This document shows positions 36,780-45,832 of a stretch of DNA of 64,000 nt, one piece after another. The stretch's first letter is position 1. Each line of letters starts with the position of its first letter. Origin of the DNA: Mariniflexile gromovii (GTDB lineage Bacteria > Bacteroidota > Bacteroidia > Flavobacteriales > Flavobacteriaceae); NCBI RefSeq assembly GCF_017814435.1, contig NZ_JAGJCB010000002.1:124001-188000 (forward strand), read 5' to 3'. A program made the translations under genes and the position numbers. Under the pieces are notes generated by a model, which saw only the letters and a program-made list of their open reading frames with translations, had not been told where the DNA came from and made no database searches.

Positions 36780-39590
36780 TTAAAACCTTAGGTAAAAGTT
36801 AACGAAATAATTGGCACCACGGGCGTACCAATATTTATTTCCGAATACTCGGGTTGGGTTTGCATTATCATCTCTTAACTCGCGATAATTAGCATTTCTT
36901 CCTTGTTCAAAACCACCTGTTTTATATTCTTTATCTAAAAGGTTTCCAACACTGGCAAAAAAGCCCACGTATTTATCGCCAATTTTCCAAGATTTTCCAC
37001 CTACCAGGTTTATTACCATATAGTCTTCAAACTTTTCTTGTTTTAGAAGTTCTCTAGCAACATCTTCATCATATTCATTAAACGGCAATCCATCGACATC
37101 TTTATAGAAGAAATCGCTTCTTGATTTTGGACTTACATCAATGTATGTATTTGCAAAAAAATTAGCTGTTGCACCAAACCACCAGTAGTCTGGATCGCGA
37201 TATTCAAAACCAACTGAATAAGCACTTTGAGGGCCACCTGCTACTTTATAATTTTTAAGGTATGATATACCTGTTTTTCCTGAGGTATTTACTATATCAC
37301 CTCCTTCTTGGGCATCAATAAAATTCTCTGAAGTTGACGTTGAGTAAAATATAGGGTTATTATCATACGTATAATCTCCCACAGAAGCAGCTCCCTTTAA
37401 TTTGATAGTGGGCGTTACTTGTGCTTCAATACCTAATTCACCTCCAATATGTCTTTTATCAGCACCTGCAATTATTTCTTGTATAAATCCGGTAGAACTT
37501 CCTTGTGTAAAGAAGAAAGCAATTTCGTTAGCATCTTCAATCATTGTATAAAAACCTGTTAATTTGGCTTTAACTATGGGAGATCTAAAAATATAACTAG
37601 CATCAATTGAAGTTATCTTCTCTTCAGTAAGGTTTATATTTGGGTTTTTAATGCCATTTATAACACCTATATAATCATGACTTTCTCTAGAATTGGTATA
37701 TGTATTTCTTACCGTAGGTGCTTGGGTTATATAACCTGCATTAACATCTAATAAATGTTTTCCGGTAATTTTATAGGTAAAACCCGCTTTAGCTCCAACA
37801 CCTGTAAAATCTAATTTATCGCCCTTACCATATGAGTTATCCTTTTCTACACCATTTTGAATGGTAATTTGATTTCCATTTTTGTAAAGTCCCTCCCTTT
37901 GATAATCGGTTTTTGTTAAACTACCAGATACATAAAAATCAATCTTATTGTACTTAAATTGAGCTTGTGCATACCCCGATAACTCATTGGCTGTAATATT
38001 ATAATTATATTTAAATTTATCGCCTTCAAAAGCTACGTAATCAGGGTCTAACTCATTATAGGCATTATTGCTAAAGTTATCTACGTTTAAAACTCCATTG
38101 GTACTTCCTAACAAGTCCATAACCTCGGCAAAATTTTTAGATTCCAATTTTTTATAGTTAATAGATGCATTTACTATAATATTTTGATTGATTTCCGAAT
38201 TTAAAATGGTGTTTAACGTAAGTTGATTGTCATCGTTTCTGTCTTCATACAATACATAAGCGGCGTTTGTGCCCGTAGCATTGTTTGTGAGGTTGGCATC
38301 GTAAAGCCTGTTCCAATCAATTTGACCATCATTTAAAAAAGCTTGTTCTGCTTCATAAGCTCCTGCTAAATCATTATCGTATAAGTAATCGCTTGGTAAT
38401 TTTTGGTAGTAGGTTGGACTTGGGTTTGCACCTCCAGCATAATCTAACCTGCTATTTCCTATTTGACCAAATTGGTAACCAACGTTTGTGTTCAACTTCG
38501 TTTTTTTAGTAATATCCCAATAGTGGTTTAACATTAGGATAGGCTCTTCCACTTCTTTGATACGCGAATTGCGTTTTTCTCCATCTTGATACCCCCAATA
38601 ATCGTTGTATTTGATGCCTTTTAAATCATACACTTCTTGAGTATTTGGCGATGATTTTCCACGTCTGTTTGGTGCATAAATAGAGGTAAAGTTTAAACTG
38701 TGTTTTTCTCCAAATTGCTTTTCTAAAGAAACAAAAAACGAGTTTGAATCGTAAAACGTGGCATCTTGATATCCTTCGTTACCCCAACGTCTAGACAACA
38801 TAATGGCCATAGACCATCCGTCTTTCATCAAGCCCGTTGCATAACTTGCCATGGCTCTATTGGTATAACTTCTGTTTGAAGACGAATACGTTATTTGACC
38901 GCCTTCGCGAAAAACAGAAGCTCGTGTATTCATATTGGTGGTTCCTAAAATACCTCCAAAATTATAAGCCGATGGGGTTAAGCCTGCAGTTAATTCTTGG
39001 TTTCTAACAACATCGTTCAATCCGCCCCAATTGCTCCATTGTGGCCTACCATCATATACTTTGTTCATTTCAATTCCATTAATTAAAACAGAACCGTTTT
39101 CAGAATCTAAACCTCGCATTCTAAAAAACGAAGAGCTAAACTCGAAAGCTGCTGTACGTTGAAATACATCCATGGAAGATGATAAAAGTCCTGAAATATT
39201 GTCTGAACCACTTGTATCGTCGTTCAATTCATCATCAGAAAGTGTAACGGTAAACAAATCTTGAGAACTTGAAGCATCAAACTCCAATGTCATATCAGTG
39301 ATGTTTACGGTTCTAGTTTCGTTTACAACTATAGGGTACCTTTTTGTAATATATCCTATTTTTGAAATTTTTAAAACCTGCTCGCCCAATGGTACATTTG
39401 CTGAAAATACAAAGGTTCCCTTAGCGTCGGTTTGTGTAGTTTGGTTTGTTTCCTCAATGGTAACAGAAACGTCTGGAATAGGTTCAAAAGATGCGGCATC
39501 CTTCACACTACCTTTAATGATGGTTTGTTGTGCAAAAACAGTAAAAATTGAAAACATTCCGAACAAAGAAATGAGTAATCTTTTTTTCAT
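36780..39590 (-). CDS. TonB-dependent receptor with carboxypeptidase-like N-terminal domain
   Basis: 936 residues: signal peptide (1-20), a carboxypeptidase-regulatory-like domain (about 22-105: IIKGSVKDAASFEPIPDVSV), a plug (about 130-240: MRGLDSENGSVLINGIEMNK), and a 22-strand barrel ending YFVNFYLRF. The N-terminal extension is typical of Bacteroidota receptors, although a full SusC signature is not seen and the partner is DUF5689, not SusD. It imports a ligand across the outer membrane with energy from TonB. Confidence 0.93.
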   Translation of the reverse strand: MKKRLLISLFGMFSIFTVFAQQTIIKGSVKDAASFEPIPDVSVTIEETNQTTQTDAKGTFVFSANVPLGEQVLKISKIGYITKRYPIVVNETRTVNITDMTLEFDASSSQDLFTVTLSDDELNDDTSGSDNISGLLSSSMDVFQRTAAFEFSSSFFRMRGLDSENGSVLINGIEMNKVYDGRPQWSNWGGLNDVVRNQELTAGLTPSAYNFGGILGTTNMNTRASVFREGGQITYSSSNRSYTNRAMASYATGLMKDGWSMAIMLSRRWGNEGYQDATFYDSNSFFVSLEKQFGEKHSLNFTSIYAPNRRGKSSPNTQEVYDLKGIKYNDYWGYQDGEKRNSRIKEVEEPILMLNHYWDITKKTKLNTNVGYQFGQIGNSRLDYAGGANPSPTYYQKLPSDYLYDNDLAGAYEAEQAFLNDGQIDWNRLYDANLTNNATGTNAAYVLYEDRNDDNQLTLNTILNSEINQNIIVNASINYKKLESKNFAEVMDLLGSTNGVLNVDNFSNNAYNELDPDYVAFEGDKFKYNYNITANELSGYAQAQFKYNKIDFYVSGSLTKTDYQREGLYKNGNQITIQNGVEKDNSYGKGDKLDFTGVGAKAGFTYKITGKHLLDVNAGYITQAPTVRNTYTNSRESHDYIGVINGIKNPNINLTEEKITSIDASYIFRSPIVKAKLTGFYTMIEDANEIAFFFTQGSSTGFIQEIIAGADKRHIGGELGIEAQVTPTIKLKGAASVGDYTYDNNPIFYSTSTSENFIDAQEGGDIVNTSGKTGISYLKNYKVAGGPQSAYSVGFEYRDPDYWWFGATANFFANTYIDVSPKSRSDFFYKDVDGLPFNEYDEDVARELLKQEKFEDYMVINLVGGKSWKIGDKYVGFFASVGNLLDKEYKTGGFEQGRNANYRELRDDNANPTRVFGNKYWYARGANYFVNFYLRF

Positions 39591-39646
39591 ACTTTAATTT
39601 AAAGTTATAGGTTCGATGTTATTAAATAATATAAATTTAATAGCCG

Positions 39647-39654
39647 CAAATTTA
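39647..39654 (-). promoter_or_regulatory. Bacteroidota -7 element for the TonB receptor operon
   Basis: Minus-strand TAAATTTG, 57 bp before the start codon of the receptor gene. It shares a 137-bp divergent region with the secreted endonuclease-like gene. No clear -33 box. Confidence 0.45.
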
Positions 39655-39727
39655 CATTATTTCTAATTAATATTTACTTTTGGCTTATATTTTGTAACCA
39701 AAATAACATTAACGTAACATTTCACTA

Positions 39728-40783
39728 ATGAAAAACATTAAATTTCATTTTTTAATCTTCTTTTTGTGCTTCATAGCACAGGTTAACGCACAAGACAAAA
39801 AGGTATATAAAATACATACCATTGCGTTCTATAATTTAGAAAACTTGTTTGACCCTGTGGATGACCCTACTAAATTTGATGAAGCAAGCCCTATTATGGA
39901 ACTAAACATAAACAGGGAAGGGATCTACAAGAAGAAAGTGAAAAACATGGCAAGTGTTTTAGCCGATATTGGAAAAGAAGACACCAACAACGCTCCAGCT
40001 ATTATTGGCGTTTGCGAAGTTGAAAACAGAGAGGTTTTGGAAGATGTTGTAAACGACACTTTACTAAGAGATAAAGATTATGGCATTGTACACTACCACT
40101 CGCCAGACGCCAGAGGTATTGATGTGGCCCTATTGTACCAGAAAAAGCTTTTTACACCCATTTCTACAAGTACCCATGAATTGAAAATATTTGACGACCA
40201 AACCAGAAAACGTGTTTATACCAGAGACCAACTGTTAGTGAGTGGTGAATTGGAAGGCGATTTGATTCATCTTATAGTAAACCATTGGCCTTCTAGAAGT
40301 GGTGGAGAAGCTAGAAGCAGACCTAAACGTGTTGCAGCTGCCAAATTAACTAAGCGTTTAGTCGATTCGTTGCAATCTATAGACCCTTATGCTAAGGTTT
40401 TTGTTATGGGCGATTTGAATGACGACCCAACCAATGAAAGCGTTAAAAAGGTTTTAAAAACTGAAAAAAATAAAGACAAAGTAGGACTTAAAGGTATTTA
40501 CAACCCTTATGAAAACTATTTTAAAGACGGTTTGGGCACTACGGCCTATAGGGATGCTTGGAGTTTATTTGACCAAATAATGTTTACAAAACCATTGCTT
40601 GAAAAAGATTATTCGTCTTTTAGGTTTTACAAATCTGGGATTTACAATAAAAACTATTTAATTGAAAAAGCTGGCGCTTATAAAGGCTACCCAAAACGTA
40701 GTTGGAGTTATGGTGGGTTTACCGATGGCTATAGCGACCATTTCCCTGTGTATGTGTACCTTGTAAGGGAAGTTGCCAATTAA
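39728..40783 (+). CDS. Secreted endonuclease/exonuclease/phosphatase family protein
   Basis: 351 residues with a signal peptide (FHFLIFFLCFIAQVNAQ). The motifs repeat those of its paralogue: IAFYNLENLFDP, IIGVCEVENR, VNHWPSRSGGEARSR, VMGDLNDDP, YSDHFPVYVY. It is predicted to cleave DNA/RNA or phosphoesters outside the inner membrane. It is divergent from the TonB receptor-DUF5689 operon, an arrangement that would join extracellular cleavage to uptake. That link is inference from position. Confidence 0.9.
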   Translation: MKNIKFHFLIFFLCFIAQVNAQDKKVYKIHTIAFYNLENLFDPVDDPTKFDEASPIMELNINREGIYKKKVKNMASVLADIGKEDTNNAPAIIGVCEVENREVLEDVVNDTLLRDKDYGIVHYHSPDARGIDVALLYQKKLFTPISTSTHELKIFDDQTRKRVYTRDQLLVSGELEGDLIHLIVNHWPSRSGGEARSRPKRVAAAKLTKRLVDSLQSIDPYAKVFVMGDLNDDPTNESVKKVLKTEKNKDKVGLKGIYNPYENYFKDGLGTTAYRDAWSLFDQIMFTKPLLEKDYSSFRFYKSGIYNKNYLIEKAGAYKGYPKRSWSYGGFTDGYSDHFPVYVYLVREVAN

Positions 40784-40807
40784 TTTCCGTTATATATAAA
40801 AACAAAA

Positions 40808-40938
40808 GAGGCTATCTGAAAAGTATCAACAAGTGTCATTCTGAATTCATTTCAGAATCTTAACTCGTTGATAATAAATATTTGTTAGAAACTGAAACAA
40901 GTTCAGTTTGACAATATATAGACTTTTTAGATAGCCTC
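40808..40938. repeat. Long two-arm hairpin repeat element, second copy
   Basis: Outer arms 40808-40824 (GAGGCTATCTGAAAAGT) and 40922-40938 pair with one mismatch; an inner pair (TGTCATTCTGAATTCATTTCAG and its near complement) lies within. The outer arm is 16/17 identical to that at 2597. It lies between convergent genes, with A-rich and T-rich ends, so it may also act as a terminator here. Confidence 0.8.
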
Positions 40939-40955
40939 TTTTTTTATGCTAGTTT

Positions 40956-41393
40956 TTAAGCTAACCAGATGCTCCAAGGGATTCTTGATAAAAGCAATAC
41001 CAACGCAATGGAATAGAAAACAGCCAATGGTTTTAATTTTGCTTTTGAAGTTAACTTCTTTTTATGTTTTGAATAACCAATGGTAATTAAAGCTACAGCT
41101 ATTATATTTACTAACGGGTGTTCTACCAAATATAATCGTGACAGGGAGTCTTTCATTACCCCACCGCCTAATTCGCTCCATAATTCAAACCTAGGTGACA
41201 CAAAATAAAGCACCAAGCCAATAAGCAATTGAATATGAGACACAATTAAAGTGAATAATGATATTCTAAAATCTTTAGCTTCATATTCTTTGTCTCCAAA
41301 TACTTTTATTAAGGCATTTATAACCGCAATAATTAACACTAAAAGCACTAAGTAAGCCCAATAAGAATGTAGCTTTAATACAACATTGTACAT
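40956..41393 (-). CDS. Small four-helix membrane protein (cytochrome-b-like)
   Basis: 145 residues with four hydrophobic helices. His residues occur near helix ends (LKLHSYWAYLVL, VSHIQLLIGL, VEHPLVNIIA), a pattern that could bind haem. The name cytochrome B is often used for relatives in flavobacteria, but I see no clear proof. Located at the inner membrane. It has its own promoter motif at 41421. Confidence 0.7.
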   Translation of the reverse strand: MYNVVLKLHSYWAYLVLLVLIIAVINALIKVFGDKEYEAKDFRISLFTLIVSHIQLLIGLVLYFVSPRFELWSELGGGVMKDSLSRLYLVEHPLVNIIAVALITIGYSKHKKKLTSKAKLKPLAVFYSIALVLLLSRIPWSIWLA

Positions 41394-41420
41394 GAATTAT
41401 GTTTTTAAAAGTTTATAGCA

Positions 41421-41428
41421 CAAATGTA
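41421..41428 (-). promoter_or_regulatory. Bacteroidota -7 element upstream of the small membrane protein
   Basis: Minus-strand TACATTTG, 27 bp before the start codon, the same octamer as in the sdh promoter. Confidence 0.5.
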
Positions 41429-41446
41429 ATAATTTAAAACATAAAA

Positions 41447-41470
41447 AAACCGCTTCAATAGAAGCGGTTT
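41447..41470 (-). terminator. Terminator of the TonB receptor at 41496
   Basis: Stem AAACCGCTTC/GAAGCGGTTT with a 4-nt loop, followed on the minus strand by a T-run. It lies 25 bp past the receptor stop codon. Confidence 0.8.
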
Positions 41471-41495
41471 GATGTAATATTATAATGAGATAGGA

Positions 41496-44042
41496 TTAGA
41501 AATTATAACGCATGCTAAAATTCCATGTTCTACCGTAACCAAATCTACCTGTATTTGATGTATTGATACCTTTCCAGTTTTCAGAAGGATTAGACGAAGC
41601 TGCGGTATTACCGAAAACAGATTCTAAATAAAGTTCATCAGTAACATTATAAATGTTCACACGGAATTGTAATGATTTAGTATCATTTTCACCTAATAAC
41701 ATTTTATATGATAAACCAGTATCTAAAGTATTATATGATGGCATTTTTAATGCTCCAGAACCAGCACCGATATTTGAATACAAATTGTTGTACATATTCC
41801 AGTTAGCATCAATACTAAATCTTGGTAAAAACTCGTATCTACCAGAAACACCAGCTGTGAATTGTGCAGCACCACCAACTTTTTCACCATCTAATGGAGC
41901 TACTCTGGTTGTTAATTCGGTATCTGAAATATCGTCACCATCGTTGTTGAATGCTGTTATAAATCCATCTCCAACAAACTCCCAATCTCCTACTGAAACA
42001 AATCCGTTTAAGTCCAAATTATCTAAGGGCTTGGTCATCAACTCCAATTCTACACCCATATGCACTTCCTTAACCCCTCTTGTTTGGTAACTAATAAACG
42101 CATTGCCTACCTGCCCATTACTATTTACAATAGTTCTATTGTCCCAAGTTGTGTGGTATAAGTTTACATTAGCTTTCACTTTATCACCTCCCAATTGGTA
42201 ACCTGCTTCGAAACCTGTTATTTTTTCATTTTCAACTACTGGATCCAATAGCGCATTGCTTCCTCTATCATTTTGAAATAAGAAACTATGGAATGGCTGG
42301 CGAGAATAATACCCTGCATTTACAAACACTTTATTGAAATCATTTAAGCTGTATCCTGCACCTCCTTTAACATTAAAACCTGGGTTATTTACTTTTTCAG
42401 ATTCATCAGCTTGCCCTATTGCAGATGCATTTAAATACTCTGTTCTAACATGCGATTGTGTAGAAATAGCTCCTTGAAAAAATGCTGAAAAACTATCGTT
42501 TGTGTACTCTAATTGTCCAAATACGCCACCATAGTTAATTTGCTCTTCATAGTCATAGCCAAATCGCTCTTCATGGTCTGTATTTGGATTAAAGAATACA
42601 GTCCATGGATTTATTCCTCCTTCTTCAGTTAATTGATAACTTCCGCTATAACCACTTGTTGCATTAACAGAACTTATACTAATAAACTCTCTTACATCTC
42701 TAAAGTGTATTCCGTTATAAAAACGCACGTCTGCACCCACATTAAGATTTAAGTTCTCACTTAATTGATTGTTATAGTTCGTTACTAACCCGTACCAATT
42801 ATGATTATTATTAGAGCCTCTTGCATAGGTTAAATTACCTCCAGAAGTAATAGCTTGTGCAAAGCTACCTCTACCCATAGAACCATAAAGTACAGTAGAT
42901 AAAGATGAATTATCATTAATGTCCAAATCCCAGCTTACGTTAGCCACTGGTTTATGGTAAATGTTTCTACCACCTGGATACTTACCGCTTTGTAATAAGT
43001 TTTTACTATTTACACCGCTAAAATTCCATGAATTGTATTTTCTACCATTATCTAAAAACGACTTGATAGAACCACTGCCTGCTGCTGCATGCCATTGAGG
43101 CGCGCCAGTTAACAAGAAATTAAATGTATTATTTTCATTCGGCTTATAACCAACAGAGAAAAAATAAGTCTGCCCTTGTCCGTCGGTATCTTCTACATAA
43201 CCTTCACCTTGCCAGTGACCAAGCAAAGCCGAAAAAGACCAACCTTTTTCATTTACACCTGTAGAATAATAGGCTGTAGTTTTTGTATAATTATCATTAG
43301 CAATCATTTGCTGCAAAAAACCTCCTTCTCTTCTGTCAATAGTTTTTGTAACAATATTGACCGTACCTCCAACTGATGAGATTGCTAATTTAGAAGCACC
43401 TAAACCTCTTTGCACCTGTACCGCATTGGCAACATCCAGTACTCCAGACCAGTTAGACCAGTACATTTTACCATCTTCCATCCCATTAATTGGCTGTCCA
43501 TTTAATAAAAATGCTGTATTGGTTTGGTCAAACCCTCGTAAAAACATTTGACCATCTCCAAAACCACCAGCTTGAACCGATTGTACAGAAGGCGTTGATT
43601 TTAACAAATCTGGTAAATCGAAATTTCCAGCTTTTTCTTGGATTTGGCTAGCTTTAATTGTTGAAACCGCAATTGGCGTTTCTCTACCTTCAGCCAAATC
43701 GATAATTCCAGAACCAATAATTACAATTTCATCAAGTGAATTATCAGGAGTTAATTTAATGTTACCCAAATTAGTATTTCCAGTAAATTTTAAAGTAACT
43801 GAACTGTAACCAACAAAGGAAATAACAATTTGACCGGTAGTTGTAGTAGTTTCTAATTTAAACTTACCATCAAAATCGGAAGAAACACCATTAGTGGTTC
43901 CTTTTTCAACAACATTCGCTCCTGGTAGCGGCGAATTAAGTTCGGCATCCACAATAGTACCCGTTATAGTACCTTGAGCCATCAAAACTGTAGAAAACAA
44001 TAACACTACAGCCATCAATAAAAATTGAGTAGTTTTTTTCAT
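41496..44042 (-). CDS. TonB-dependent receptor, second
   Basis: 848 residues: signal peptide (1-22, ending STVLMAQ), a carboxypeptidase-like domain (24-105: TITGTIVDAELNSPLPGANV), a plug (about 120-235 with FLRGFDQTNTAFLLNGQPINGM) and a barrel ending TWNFSMRYNF. A single gene with its own promoter motif and terminator and no SusD-like partner, so the ligand may be iron-chelate-like or unknown. It is more similar in layout than in sequence to the 36780 receptor. Confidence 0.92.
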   Translation of the reverse strand: MKKTTQFLLMAVVLLFSTVLMAQGTITGTIVDAELNSPLPGANVVEKGTTNGVSSDFDGKFKLETTTTTGQIVISFVGYSSVTLKFTGNTNLGNIKLTPDNSLDEIVIIGSGIIDLAEGRETPIAVSTIKASQIQEKAGNFDLPDLLKSTPSVQSVQAGGFGDGQMFLRGFDQTNTAFLLNGQPINGMEDGKMYWSNWSGVLDVANAVQVQRGLGASKLAISSVGGTVNIVTKTIDRREGGFLQQMIANDNYTKTTAYYSTGVNEKGWSFSALLGHWQGEGYVEDTDGQGQTYFFSVGYKPNENNTFNFLLTGAPQWHAAAGSGSIKSFLDNGRKYNSWNFSGVNSKNLLQSGKYPGGRNIYHKPVANVSWDLDINDNSSLSTVLYGSMGRGSFAQAITSGGNLTYARGSNNNHNWYGLVTNYNNQLSENLNLNVGADVRFYNGIHFRDVREFISISSVNATSGYSGSYQLTEEGGINPWTVFFNPNTDHEERFGYDYEEQINYGGVFGQLEYTNDSFSAFFQGAISTQSHVRTEYLNASAIGQADESEKVNNPGFNVKGGAGYSLNDFNKVFVNAGYYSRQPFHSFLFQNDRGSNALLDPVVENEKITGFEAGYQLGGDKVKANVNLYHTTWDNRTIVNSNGQVGNAFISYQTRGVKEVHMGVELELMTKPLDNLDLNGFVSVGDWEFVGDGFITAFNNDGDDISDTELTTRVAPLDGEKVGGAAQFTAGVSGRYEFLPRFSIDANWNMYNNLYSNIGAGSGALKMPSYNTLDTGLSYKMLLGENDTKSLQFRVNIYNVTDELYLESVFGNTAASSNPSENWKGINTSNTGRFGYGRTWNFSMRYNF

Positions 44043-44073
44043 AATAAAGATTAATTAATTGAATTAGTCGCTG

Positions 44074-44081
44074 CAAAATTA
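44074..44081 (-). promoter_or_regulatory. Bacteroidota -7 element upstream of the second TonB receptor
   Basis: Minus-strand TAATTTTG, 31 bp before the start codon; no clear -33 box. Confidence 0.45.
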
Positions 44082-44142
44082 CGTATTAATATCGCATAAT
44101 TATTATGTAATTGTTAACATATCAGATTCTTACTGTATAAAC

Positions 44143-44179
44143 AAAAAAGCATTTATAATTTTCATATAAATGCTTTTTT
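44143..44179 (-). terminator. Terminator downstream of pgi
   Basis: 14-bp arms AAAAAAGCATTTAT (44143-44156) and complement (44166-44179), 30 bp after the pgi stop codon. Confidence 0.75.
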
Positions 44180-44209
44180 TTAAGAATATTATTAAGAATT
44201 TACTGTTAT

Positions 44210-45829
44210 TTAAGACATTTTCTTGTAATGATCCAATAAATTTTGAGTTGATGAATCATGGCTATTACTTGCGCTATTGTTAAATTCTTGTAAAATTTTA
44301 CTAGCTAATTGCTTGCCTAATTCTACACCAAATTGGTCGTAACTAAATATGTTCCAAATAATGCCTTGTACAAATATTTTATGCTCGTACATTGCTATTA
44401 ATTTACCTAAACTTTCTGGTGTTAACTTGTTAATAAATATTGTATTTGTAGGTTTATTGCCTTGGAATACTTTAAAAGGTTTTAAGGTTTCTGAAGCTCC
44501 TTCGGCCAACACCTCTTGTTCTGTTTTTCCATTTAACAATGCTTCGGTTTGTGCTAAAAAGTTAGACATCAATTTATCTTGATGGTCTTGGTTTCCGTGT
44601 AACGATTTTGTAAAACCAATAAAATCGGCAGGAATCAATTTAGTCCCTTGGTGTATTAATTGAAAGAAAGCATGCTGCGAATTGGTTCCTGGTTCTCCCC
44701 AAATAATAGTTCCTGTTTGGTAATCTATGGGGTTGCCATTTCTATCAACACTTTTACCATTACTTTCCATAATACCTTGTTGAAGATACGTAGCAAATTG
44801 ATTTAAGTATTGTGAATACGGAATAATGGCTTCACTTTCAGCTTTAAAAAAGTTATTATACCAAACGCTGATCAATGCTAAAACAACAGGGATGTTGGTT
44901 TTAAAATCTTCATTTTTAAAGTGCTCGTCCATTTTATTGGCACCTTGCAACAAGCTATCAAAATTCTTATATCCAACAGCTAAACTAATGGTTAAACCAA
45001 CAGCGCTCCATAATGAAAAACGACCGCCAACCCAATCCCACATGGGAAAAATATTGTTTTCATCTATACCAAAAGCTTTTACATTTTGAATATTGGTTGA
45101 AACCGCCACAAATTGTTTAGCAATTGCTTCTTCGTTAGCCGATTTTAAAAACCATGCTTTCAACGTATTGGCGTTTGAAAGTGTTTCTTGTGTTGTAAAC
45201 GTTTTTGAAACAATTACAAAAAGTGTTGTTTCTGGGTTTAGCTTTTTAATAACTTCGTTTACGTGGTCGCCATCTACATTGCTCACAAAATGAGTTGTTA
45301 GGTGATTTTTGTAGTATTGAAGTGCATCTACAACCATGGCCGGACCTAAATCGGACCCACCAATACCAATGTTTACTACATCGGTAAATGCTTTTCCTGT
45401 AAAACCTTTAAGTTCGCCATTTACTACTTGATTGGTAAACGCTTCTATTTTTTGTTTTACGGCATATACTTCGGGCATTACATTCACGCCTTCTACCTTA
45501 AAATTGGCATCTTTTGGTGCGCGTAAAGCAGTATGTAATACGGCACGACCTTCGGTTTCATTTATTATTTCCCCAGAAAATTGACTTTTAATGGCATCTT
45601 TCAATTTTACCTCATCGGCCAATTCCAACAGATACTTTAAAGTTTCCTCAGTAATCCTGTTTTTGGAAAAATCTACATAAAAATCATCCCATTTAATCGT
45701 GAATTTATTTGCCCTGTCTTTATCTTGAGCAAACAAATCTTTCATATGATTGTTACTAACTTTATTAAAATGCTCTTGAAGTTTTTTCCAAGCATTTGTT
45801 GTTGTTGGGTTGATGGTTGGTAGTGCCAT
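44210..45829 (-). CDS. pgi: Glucose-6-phosphate isomerase
   Basis: 539 residues. Signatures: [48 protein letters not shown] and [16 protein letters not shown]. It interconverts glucose-6-phosphate and fructose-6-phosphate in glycolysis and gluconeogenesis. It is the last gene of a leftward operon, 3 bp after the M23 peptidase gene. Confidence 0.96.
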   Translation of the reverse strand: MALPTINPTTTNAWKKLQEHFNKVSNNHMKDLFAQDKDRANKFTIKWDDFYVDFSKNRITEETLKYLLELADEVKLKDAIKSQFSGEIINETEGRAVLHTALRAPKDANFKVEGVNVMPEVYAVKQKIEAFTNQVVNGELKGFTGKAFTDVVNIGIGGSDLGPAMVVDALQYYKNHLTTHFVSNVDGDHVNEVIKKLNPETTLFVIVSKTFTTQETLSNANTLKAWFLKSANEEAIAKQFVAVSTNIQNVKAFGIDENNIFPMWDWVGGRFSLWSAVGLTISLAVGYKNFDSLLQGANKMDEHFKNEDFKTNIPVVLALISVWYNNFFKAESEAIIPYSQYLNQFATYLQQGIMESNGKSVDRNGNPIDYQTGTIIWGEPGTNSQHAFFQLIHQGTKLIPADFIGFTKSLHGNQDHQDKLMSNFLAQTEALLNGKTEQEVLAEGASETLKPFKVFQGNKPTNTIFINKLTPESLGKLIAMYEHKIFVQGIIWNIFSYDQFGVELGKQLASKILQEFNNSASNSHDSSTQNLLDHYKKMS

Positions 45830-45832
45830 AAT

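Noticed and set aside
41653-42090. 145-residue antisense open frame within the TonB receptor gene
   Set aside because: It lies opposite a well-supported gene, has no recognisable domain, and mirrors the coding bias of the other strand. Similar antisense frames at 1087-1494, 26442-26840 and 62343-62723 were dropped for the same reason.
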